Source: SVEL01 sp017381055 (GTDB lineage: Bacteria; Bacillota; Clostridia; Lachnospirales; Lachnospiraceae). Taken from it: a stretch of DNA of 45,830 bases. The notes under the pieces were generated by a model. That model was not told the DNA's origin and made no database searches. It saw only the letters and a list, made by a program, of their open reading frames with translations. The position numbers and the translations under genes are program-made. The DNA is taken from positions 1 to 45,830 of the forward strand of contig JAXJYC010000054.1 of the NCBI GenBank assembly GCA_036307185.1, in the 5' to 3' direction. Positions 40,242 through 45,830 of this stretch are shown in pieces; within the stretch, counting starts at the first letter, position 1; each line of letters starts with the position of its first letter.

Positions 40242-40441
40242 ACCATAAGGTATCCTTATATTAGTTTGTATAAGAAAAAATCTCTCTATTAACAAAAGTG
40301 GAAATAGTGGAAAAAGTGGAAGTGGAAATAGTGGTAACAAAAGGTCAATACATTTTGGTATATGTACCAAAATATAAAAAGGACTTTAGGGTACATTTTT
40401 TGATTAAGAAAGTGGTAGTGCTAAAAGGTGTACCTTATGGT
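40242..40441. repeat. Small insert bounded by an 11-bp inverted repeat
   Basis: ACCATAAGGTA (40242-40252) and TACCTTATGGT (40431-40441) face each other over 200 bp. Inside are short direct repeats (AGTGGAAATAGTGG at about 40300-40333) and a perfect hairpin ATTTTGGTA/TACCAAAAT (about 40352-40373). It replaces the expected 5' end of dinD, so it may be a MITE-like insertion or rearrangement. Confidence 0.4.
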
Positions 40442-41167
40442 TTAAAAGGCAAAGTAATAGAGAAAAAAGTGAAAAAGTGCTTGAAAGATGAATGTTTTCC
40501 TGAGGTCAGGAAAACATCAAAGATGCCCAAAGGTGGTACAAAGGCAATGGTTGATTATGAGCTAACTAGATATGCATGTTATCTAATAGTTCAAAATGGA
40601 GATCCACGTAAAGAGGTTATTGCACTTGGACAGACATATTTTGCTATTCAAACCTATAGACAAGAAGTAGCAGACCACTTTAATCAATTGGATGAAGATA
40701 ATCGTCGCTTGGTAATCAGAGGAGATATTAAGCAGTGGAATCAGATGCTTGCAGAGACTGCTCATAACGCAGGAGTAATAACAAATGAAGAATTTGCTAT
40801 GTTTCAGAATGCTGGGTATATGGGATTGTATGGTGGTTTAGGTGTAGATGATATACATAAACGTAAAGAGTTGGATGTTGGTCAGAAAATTCTTGATTAT
40901 ATGGGAAGTACTGAATTAATTGCTAATTTGTTTAGAATTTCATAGACAGAGGAAAAACTACGTAAAGATCAAGTGATGGGTGCTGAAATAGCAACAGGTG
41001 TACATTATAATGTAGGTAAGGAAGTTCGAACTGCTATAGAAAAAAATGGTGGAACTATGCCAGAGGACATGCCTAAGCCGGATAAGAGTATTCAGCAGAT
41101 TGAGAAAGAACAGATTGCAAGACTTAAAGCTAAAGAACAAAAAGGCAAGCTTATGTTAGATGAATAA
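40298..41167 (+). pseudogene. dinD: dinD-like gene interrupted by an amber codon
   Basis: The DNA-damage-inducible protein D family is recognisable from about 40455 on: DYELTRYACYLIVQNGDPRK, EVIALGQTYFAIQTYRQE, RRLVIRGDIKQWNQ, then LIANLFRIS. A TAG at 40943-40945 stands where relatives read Gln (LFRxTQTEEKLR), and the same frame continues TEEKLRKDQVMGAEI ... GGTMPEDMPKPDKSIQQIEKEQ to a TAA at 41165. So a single CAG-to-TAG change splits it. The first about 50 codons are unlike DinD (repetitive VEKVEVEIV), the result of the insert at 40242. DinD relatives inhibit RecA filament formation in E. coli. Confidence 0.75.
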
Positions 41168-41169
41168 AA

Positions 41170-41204
41170 CCTCTGTAGACAATTTTTATCAAAGTCTACA
41201 GAGG
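41170..41204. terminator. Hairpin at the right end of cassette 1
   Basis: CCTCTGTAGAC (41170-41180) and GTCTACAGAGG (41194-41204). The T run is on the minus strand. A homologous hairpin stands at 45311-45343 before the third att site. Confidence 0.7.
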
Positions 41205-41232
41205 AATATCAGTCCCAATAGAGTGTTACGGT

Positions 41233-41264
41233 GAACCGTATCATAAGTAGGATATGATATGGTT
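41233..41264 (+). other. SCC-like attachment site 2 with inner inverted repeat
   Basis: GAACCGTATCATAAGTAG (41233-41250) is followed after two bases by TATGATATGGTT (41253-41264), the inverted core with one change. This att-plus-inverted-repeat unit followed by TTTT is what SCC cassettes carry at their rlmH-proximal end. It separates cassette 1 from cassette 2. Confidence 0.75.
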
Positions 41265-41301
41265 TTATACAGGGAAACTATTTCTTTAGAAGGTGATGTT
41301 T

Positions 41302-42206
41302 ATGGGATTTCGTACACTTGAAATTAGTCATGCAGCAGAAATACATATAAAAGAAGGACAATTAGAGATTACAACAGACGATGGAGTTGCAGTTGTTCCT
41401 ATAGAGGACGTGAATCAGATTATGGTTCACGGCGCTAATATACGACTTTCTACAATGGATTTATCAATTTTAAGCCAAAATAAGGTGGCACTAATGACCC
41501 TTGATGACAGATATTTACCAACAGCTATTGTGCTTCCATTTGAAGGTCATACAAGGTAGTCTAAATTAATGCATACACAGGTAAATATTACGTATGAAAA
41601 TATATGGAGATATGGATTAATATTATAAAACAAAAGATAAGTAATCAATCAAGAGCCTTGTCTATTATGGGGTTGGGCGGAACAGAAAAAATTGCAGAGT
41701 ATGTAGCAATGGTAAATGAGAAAAATGTGGATTATTGTGAATCATTAGCTGCTAAAGCGTATTTTTCATATTATCATGAGGGATTTAACAGAAGAAGTGA
41801 GGAGCCTTTAAATAGCAGACTAAATTATGGCTATGCTGTAGTAAGAAGTGCAATTGCAAGAAAACTGGTTGCAACGGGATTTCATCCAACTTTCGGAATA
41901 CATCATAACAATCAGTTGAATGCATTTAATCTGGCTGATGATTTGATAGAACCGTATCGAGCAATAGTTGATTTAGTAGCACATAACAATATAGCATCAA
42001 ATATTCAGTTGACAAAATCGGAGAGAAGAGAATTGGCATGTGTATTACATAATGCATGCATCGTCGATGGGGTTAAGGTAAGTGTAATGTCAGCGATTGA
42101 TATAATGGTAGAAAGTTTGAAGAGGATTATTTTAGATGCGTCAGTAGAAAAACTTAAGTTACCAATGATTCTACCAATTGAAAGTATGGAGGGAATTACA
42201 GAATGA
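41302..42206 (+). pseudogene. cas1: cas1 (type II), disrupted
   Basis: The two frames together give a whole type II Cas1 integrase, the enzyme that inserts spacers into CRISPR arrays: GFRTLEISHAAEI at the start, LPTAIVLPFEGH, IIKQKISNQSRAL, LNSRLNYGYAVV with the active-site Glu region, GIHHNNQLNAF with the His, and DDLIEPYR with the acidic residue. Two lesions: TAG at 41557-41559 after HTR, where relatives usually have Gln, and a frameshift near 41602-41618 caused by tandem doubling of an 8-bp unit (ATATGGAG/ATATGGAT). Removing one unit restores YENIWINIIKQKI. Start at 41302, RBS AAGGTGATG. Not functional as it stands. Confidence 0.85.
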
Positions 42207-42508
42207 GATTACTTGTTATTCTTAGTCCAACAGATAGATGGGGAACTAAAACAGAGTATACGAGGCTTCGAAAATTTTTACATAAAGATGGCTATTTGCG
42301 AATAGCACCGGAAGTGTATATGCGGATAGTACAAAATAGGAAAGCGTCCGAAAAACATTACAGACGAATTGAAGAGTACGTACCTAAAACCGGAATAGTG
42401 AGACTTTTACGTTTGACAGAGAAGCAATATAATAATATTTATATGGTAGCAGGTGAACCAGATTATCAAGAAAAAGTAGTTGGTACAAATAGTCATATTA
42501 TGTTATAA
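42203..42508 (+). CDS. cas2: CRISPR-associated endonuclease Cas2
   Basis: 101 residues, intact. The partner of Cas1 in spacer acquisition. Ferredoxin-like fold: MRLLVILSPTDRW, then TRLRKFLHKDGYLRIAPEVYMR, and EYVPKTGIVRLLRLTEKQY. Its ATG overlaps the cas1 stop by 4 bases. Type II-like in sequence and in pairing with this Cas1. No cas9 or csn2 is in the window, so this is an orphan adaptation module. Confidence 0.88.
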   Translation: MRLLVILSPTDRWGTKTEYTRLRKFLHKDGYLRIAPEVYMRIVQNRKASEKHYRRIEEYVPKTGIVRLLRLTEKQYNNIYMVAGEPDYQEKVVGTNSHIML

Positions 42509-42574
42509 TGAGACTTGTAACAGACTAATTATCTATATTTGGGGAGTTAATAAAACTTTTTACTAAATATAGTA
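42509..42574 (+). promoter_or_regulatory. Putative CRISPR leader
   Basis: 66 AT-rich bases between cas2 and the first 36-bp repeat, ending TACTAAATATAGTA. The position matches the leader of type II loci. Confidence 0.45.
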
Positions 42575-42610
42575 GTTGAATGACCCGCCAAAAATGGTGC
42601 ATCGTTCAAC
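42575..42610 (+). CRISPR. CRISPR-type repeat, copy 1
   Basis: 36 bp, beginning GTTGAATGACCC and ending ATCGTTCAAC: the length of type II repeats, with a terminal GTTGAA/TTCAAC inverted repeat. It directly follows cas1, cas2 and an AT-rich leader. No regular 30-bp spacers follow; the next identical copy is 2 kb away. Confidence 0.55.
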
Positions 42611-42702
42611 AAAGGCTCAAAAAAAGTCTTCTTCTTTTAGATGAATATGAAAGTGTTCATATCAGCCGCGACCTAGAAGAAAGAGAAATAATAAAAAAAT
42701 AA
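42611..42702 (+). pseudogene. 3' end of an unknown gene, cut by the repeat
   Basis: An open frame of about 30 codons runs out of the repeat (QRLKKSLLLLDEYESVHISR and further) to a TAA at about 42702. It has no start of its own. It appears to be a C-terminal gene fragment starting exactly at the repeat edge. Confidence 0.35.
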
Positions 42703-42750
42703 CAATTATAAGGTAAGCGATTAGTTTATATAAAACGGAGGAATTAACAT

Positions 42751-43668
42751 ATGAAGAAAATAGGAATAATAATAGGAACCATAATACTTTTATCAATAAT
42801 ATGTCTTTGTGTATTCAGTGGCAATAGCAAAAAAACAACAAAAGAAACAACTTCAGAAGAACAAACAACATTGCAAAACGATAACGAGACAACTTTAGAA
42901 ATTACATCAGAAGAACCCAAAACAACAGACACTACAGAAGCGACACCAGAAGAGATAACAACAACTCTAGAAGAAACTACAACTCCAGAGGTAACAACTA
43001 CTCCTCAGCCAACAACTCAGGCTTATACAGTAACAAAGTTAGACAAGACAATGTATGCTAAGTCAACAGTTAATGTTAGAAAGGGGCCTTCAACAGATTT
43101 TGAAAAGGTTAGTTCTTTGAGCACTGGAAAGCAAGTAAAGGTTATTGGACAATCTGACCAAACAGGTTGGTACTTAATCCAATTTGATGGCAAGGAAGGT
43201 TATGTAAGCAATAGTTATTTACAAGATAAGCCTGTTGAAACAACAACACCAAAGCCAACTACAACAAAGGCTCCAAGTTCAACAAGTAGTAAGACGGAGA
43301 CAACAACTACACAACCTCAAACATCTGCAAATCCAAACGCTTATAAAGCTGATAAGTATGTCATTGCTCGATATGCTGATGGTTCTTATGATGTGAAGAA
43401 CTGTATCTTAGGTACAAATGCTGGAGTTTCTAGAGAACAAATGGAAAAAGATGCTGCAGATATTTTACAAAGAGAATTAATTAGATTAGGATTACTTGAA
43501 ATTCCAGAAGGTTATTATTTAACAGTTGGAATAATAGGGTGGGATGACCCTTACAAAACAAAATATTATGATATTAGAGATTGGGAATTAGGTGTTAGAA
43601 CCGATGATAAAGCTAAAAATGATTGGTATTGGTATTTTGATGAAAACTTTAAACTTCAAAAGAAATAA
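42751..43668 (+). CDS. Membrane-anchored SH3b-domain protein with Thr-rich linkers
   Basis: 305 residues. N-terminal hydrophobic helix (residues 5-25) without a good lipobox, so an anchor or secretion signal. Linkers rich in ETT/PTT at about 28-90 and 160-195 flank a bacterial SH3 domain (about 102-155: KSTVNVRKGPSTDFEKVSSL ... GWYLIQFDGKEGYVSNSYL), which binds cell-wall peptides or glycans. The C-terminal 105 residues (YVIARYADGSYDVK onwards) are unassigned. RBS ACGGAGGAATTAAC and its own terminator. It is the only intact gene in the fragment between the two CRISPR-type repeats. Confidence 0.75.
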   Translation: MKKIGIIIGTIILLSIICLCVFSGNSKKTTKETTSEEQTTLQNDNETTLEITSEEPKTTDTTEATPEEITTTLEETTTPEVTTTPQPTTQAYTVTKLDKTMYAKSTVNVRKGPSTDFEKVSSLSTGKQVKVIGQSDQTGWYLIQFDGKEGYVSNSYLQDKPVETTTPKPTTTKAPSSTSSKTETTTTQPQTSANPNAYKADKYVIARYADGSYDVKNCILGTNAGVSREQMEKDAADILQRELIRLGLLEIPEGYYLTVGIIGWDDPYKTKYYDIRDWELGVRTDDKAKNDWYWYFDENFKLQKK

Positions 43669-43695
43669 CTGTTAAAGTAACAAACTAAAGAAGAT

Positions 43696-43726
43696 AAAAA
43701 AAGGTGGATTTACCACCTTTTTTTAA
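43696..43726 (+). terminator. Rho-independent terminator
   Basis: AAAAAAAGGTGG (43696-43707), loop ATTTA, CCACCTTTTTTT (43713-43724). Confidence 0.9.
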
Positions 43727-43743
43727 TACAATAATATCCAACT

Positions 43744-43997
43744 AAAGGTCATAAACTTTTTCTCACAACATGCTATCCGCACTTTTACTCTCAATTAATT
43801 GCTCAATAGGTCATAGTCTTTTTCCCATAACATAATTTCCGCACTTTTACTCCCAATAAATCACTCTAAAGGTCATAGACTTTTTACTGCAACACATTTT
43901 CTGCATTTTTTCTCCCAATAAATTACTCTAAAGGACATTGACTTTTTCTCATAACATGCTTTCCGCACTTTTACTAATAAAAAAGTCTATGTCCTTT
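43744..43997. repeat. 62-bp tandem repeat, four degenerate copies plus an inverted piece
   Basis: Units begin AAAGGTCATAGACTTTTT and contain CCGCACTTTTACTCCCAATA; the GGTC/GGAC landmark falls at 43747, 43809, 43871 and 43933, an exact 62-bp period. At 43981-43997 AAAAGTCTATGTCCTTT is an inverted copy of the unit start, and 44137-44185 is a diverged inverted copy of most of a unit. The array lies just beyond the 3' end of the recombinase remnant. 43998-44136 shows nothing else. Confidence 0.8.
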
Positions 43998-44186
43998 TCT
44001 CCTCTCACAGTCATAAAAGTTCGAATTAAAAGGTAATATTTATAGATATGTGTACTTCTAGTACACCAAAAGTTCACTTACAGTATATGTTTCTTCATTC
44101 AAACGCTCTTTTATAACTAATTATCATCATCTATTGGGAGTAATAGTGCAAATTTTTACTAGTGAAAAAAACTAGGACCTTTGTTT

Positions 44187-44634
44187 CTATAATAAATTAA
44201 CATTTTTTTGCAACGCTACTTCAACCTCTCTTCTAGACATGCCAATATATCGTTGAGTTGTTTCTGAAGAACTATGCTGTAATAATTCTTGAACCAGAAC
44301 AATATTATAGTTATTATCATTATATACATTTGTAGCAAAAAACTTTCTAAAACTATGTGTACTTATCCCATCATAATTCAAATAATCACAAGTGGCCTTC
44401 AAATGCTTTTGAACGGCCCTATCTGTTATACTAAATATTCTATCTGTACTTTTTAACTCATTATCAATACAGTATTGCTTAATATAATTATATATCTCAA
44501 CAGGAACTGTAAAGCTCCTAATCTTTTTCGTCTTTTTTTCTATAATATTTAATCTGTATCTATCCCCATCCCTAACTATATCTAAAAGACGAAGATTTAA
44601 TATGTCAGAAATTCTTATACCCAAGTTTGCTTCT
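44187..44634 (-). pseudogene. Tyrosine recombinase, C-terminal fragment
   Basis: Catalytic half only: LGIRISDILNLRLLDI with Arg I, STHSFRKFFATNVY (H-x-x-R), LLQHSSSETTQRYIGM with the second His and nucleophile Tyr, then the C-terminus VALQKNVNLL. This is the XerC/D-like group common in Firmicutes islands. The upstream part stops at the edge of the 36-bp repeat: the frame continues into the repeat, but the residues there (LLLNDAPFLAGHST) are not integrase. So the gene lost its N-terminal domains when this junction formed. Confidence 0.75.
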
Positions 44635-44670
44635 GTTGAATGACCCGCCAAAAATGGTGCATCGTTCAAC
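44635..44670 (+). CRISPR. CRISPR-type repeat, copy 2
   Basis: Identical over all 36 bases to 42575-42610 and in the same orientation. The last ten bases (ATCGTTCAAC) occur once more at 44798-44807, possibly a third, partial copy. Confidence 0.55.
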
Positions 44671-44797
44671 AGTAACAATAATAATCAGGCTTTACGACAA
44701 GATGAGGCTAATCTAAAAAAGCGTGAGCATTTAATAAAAGTAAAAGAATATATGGAGAAGGAAAGGAAGTGATATTTTATGAAAGGAAATATAGAAT
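44671..44797 (+). pseudogene. Gene fragments between repeat copy 2 and a partial copy
   Basis: A frame without start (NNNNQALRQDEANLKKREHL and further, ending MEKERK at 44772) followed by GGAAGTGATATTTT and an ATG whose frame (MKGNIE) is cut at 44797. So the piece holds the end of one small gene and the start of the next. Confidence 0.4.
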
Positions 44798-44807
44798 ATC
44801 GTTCAAC

Positions 44808-45041
44808 CTTAATAATCCGCTTAACGCACCATTTGCATCATGTGGAATAGCCACTTCCATTGTATTGATTAATTCATCATGATAGTTTGTATCTGAATAA
44901 GTGGTTGATGAATACTTTGGAATGCTCCAAGTCTTTTTATACATCAGATTACCACTACCATTGTAATTGACTTTGATTTGTCCTGTATTATGTACTATAT
45001 GTGTTTCAACCTTAATGGTGGAATAGTTGCCTTCAATTGAC
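44808..45041 (-). pseudogene. Fragment of a phage tail/structural gene
   Basis: A minus-strand frame is open from end to end, about 78 codons without start or stop: SIEGNYSTIKVETHIVHN ... TWSIPKY ... VAIPHDANGALSG. The patterns Q-x-I-x-x-N-x-S-T-I and PHDANG resemble repeats in siphovirus minor structural proteins (DUF859-like), by recollection. Both ends are cut, at the partial repeat and at the dinD fragment. Confidence 0.45.
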
Positions 45042-45212
45042 TGTGTACATTATAATGTAGGTAAGGAAGTTCGAACTGCTATAGAAAAGATAGGCGGAAC
45101 TATGCCGGAAGATTTGCCTACACCAGAAAAAAGTATACAACAGATTGAAAAAGAACAAATGGTGAGACTAAAGGCTAAAGCTAAAAAAGGTAAGATAATG
45201 CTTGATGAGTAA
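45042..45212 (+). pseudogene. Second dinD fragment at the end of cassette 2
   Basis: VHYNVGKEVRTAIEKIGG TMPEDLPTPEKSIQQIEKEQ and the rest of the DinD C-terminus, about 56 codons, closely matching 41000-41167. The 5' part is gone. It is followed, as in cassette 1, by a CTCTGTA hairpin and an att site. Confidence 0.75.
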
Positions 45213-45310
45213 ATTCAGAAATACCGAAATATAAGTAAGGATAGATTTTTTTAGTGCAAAGAGAACAATTAAACCCATCGAATTCGAGGTGTTTAATTAA
45301 TAACAAAAAC

Positions 45311-45347
45311 CTCTGTATACAAAATTTGCTACAGTCTACAGAGTTTT
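45311..45347 (+). terminator. Terminator after the dinD fragment
   Basis: CTCTGTATAC (45311-45320) and GTCTACAGAG (45334-45343) with one mismatch, then TTTTA. Homologous to 41170-41204. Confidence 0.65.
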
Positions 45348-45372
45348 AGGTATACCCGAAAAGTGTTATGGA

Positions 45373-45390
45373 GAACCGTATCATAAATAG
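45373..45390 (+). other. SCC-like attachment site 3
   Basis: GAACCGTATCATAAATAG, identical to the end of rlmH but not part of any gene here. Preceded by GTGTTATGGA, as site 2 is by GTGTTACGGT. It ends cassette 2. Confidence 0.8.
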
Positions 45391-45585
45391 ATTGCACGCA
45401 AAGGAAAAGGAAGCACGAGCGAAGCGAGTATTTACTTTTCCTGGTGCAATCCTGACAGAATCAGAAGTAGCGTAAGCTACGACAGACGCGAAGCGGATGG
45501 ATTCTGGAAGGGGATAGCCCAAATAAGGGTTGTTGTAAAGTATGGAAAGGATGGTAATTGTACCATCCTTTTAATTGTATCCACA
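45391..45585. repeat. Palindromic block after att site 3
   Basis: A second copy of the block at 37242-37435, with the same nested arms (ATTGCAC/GTGCAAT, GGAAAAG/CTTTTCC, CAGAATC/GATTCTG, GGATGGTAAT/GTACCATCC) and GCGAAGC triloops. Its position directly after an att site both times suggests it marks the start of a further cassette or targets this junction. Confidence 0.7.
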
Positions 45586-45598
45586 TACAAATAAACCA

Positions 45599-45743
45599 CC
45601 TGCTATGCAGGTGTGTCCCCAGATAGCTTTAGCTTCAAGTAAAAAACCTCCAGTGCTATAATTAAGTAAAGGTTCGCCAACCGTACTTAATAGCAAAGGA
45701 GGTATCCAAATGGACAATAACAGTTTATCACATAGTGTGTCCT
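45599..45743 (+). mobile_element. IS200/IS605-type remnant
   Basis: Hairpin CACCTGCTATGCAGGTG (45599-45615), then a long stem in which ACCTCC, TGCTAT and TTAAGTA (about 45648-45673) pair with TACTTAA, TAGCA and GGAGGT (about 45688-45705), so the RBS is buried, as in IS200 tnpA leaders. The ATG at 45711 begins MDNNSLSHSV, as in IS200 transposases, and then the frame stops (TGA at 45741). 45744-45830 does not continue tnpA and shows nothing I can name. Confidence 0.6.
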
Positions 45744-45830
45744 GAATGCCACTACTTTATTGTTTTTGGCAATGCTCTTTTCGAGATGGAGGAAGGCCCT
45801 CCGTAATCGTCATACAGGTGAAGATTACAA

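Noticed and set aside
42751..43668. Lipoprotein call for the SH3b protein
   Set aside because: The Cys in LSIICLC has no acceptable residue at -1 for signal peptidase II, so only an anchor or signal is supported.

Overview
The window is AT-rich DNA from a Gram-positive anaerobe, most likely a member of the Lachnospiraceae. The evidence is the codon and base bias, a DUF5688-type protein, a BspA-like repeat lipoprotein, a Rex regulator next to acpS/nnr/alr/mazF, a GH31 glucosidase, and RBSs and sigma-A promoters of Firmicutes type. Genus and species cannot be fixed from the sequence alone.

Region 1 (1-9339) is the right part of an integrative element that starts outside the window. It ends in a tyrosine integrase (7934-9226) followed by the 3' part of a tRNA-Leu gene (9282-9339), the expected attR of an element that crosses over in a tRNA anticodon loop. 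Its cargo is unusual: Thr- or Asn-rich anchored surface proteins, a tail-anchored coiled-coil protein with a small partner, several small unknown proteins, an XRE regulator, and about 1 kb (about 1495-2459) of non-coding DNA dense in complementary stems. That stretch looks like one or two very large structured RNAs of the GOLLD/ROOL kind. Four promoters in the element share a CTGTATA box at a fixed distance from the -10.

Region 2 (9340-37241) is ordinary chromosome, nearly all on the + strand. It holds aroD, efp, a tRNA-Arg, a glutamate dehydrogenase, a chemotaxis receptor, a Re-citrate/homocitrate-type synthase, the rex-orf-acpS-nnr-alr-mazF cluster, a CorC/HlyC-like membrane protein, yebC, an NAD-salvage operon (HEPN-like/CBS protein, pnuC, nadR) with a 10-bp x 8 repeat in its leader, a GH31 alpha-glucosidase, a LysM protein, a MATE exporter and rlmH. 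Between nadR and the glucosidase lies a complete type I toxin-antitoxin locus too small for ordinary gene calling: a 27-residue holin-like toxin with a convergent antisense RNA, both with well-spaced promoters and a shared terminator stem.

Region 3 (37242-45830) begins exactly at the 3' end of rlmH, the site used by staphylococcal SCC elements. The last 18 bases of rlmH recur at 41233-41250 and 45373-45390, and inverted copies of the core lie at 37645-37656 and 41253-41264. This reads as a tandem array of SCC-like cassettes. Contents: a DUF4062 protein, a ribbon-helix-helix/DUF1413 operon, dinD (interrupted by an amber codon) and a second dinD fragment at the end of the next cassette, a type II cas1 (pseudogene) and cas2 without cas9, two identical 36-bp CRISPR-type repeats bracketing a 2-kb fragment whose ends cut through genes, a recombinase remnant next to a 62-bp tandem repeat, phage debris, palindromic repeats rich in GCGAAGC triloop hairpins, and an IS200-type remnant. 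No ccr-type recombinase is visible; it may lie outside the window or be lost.
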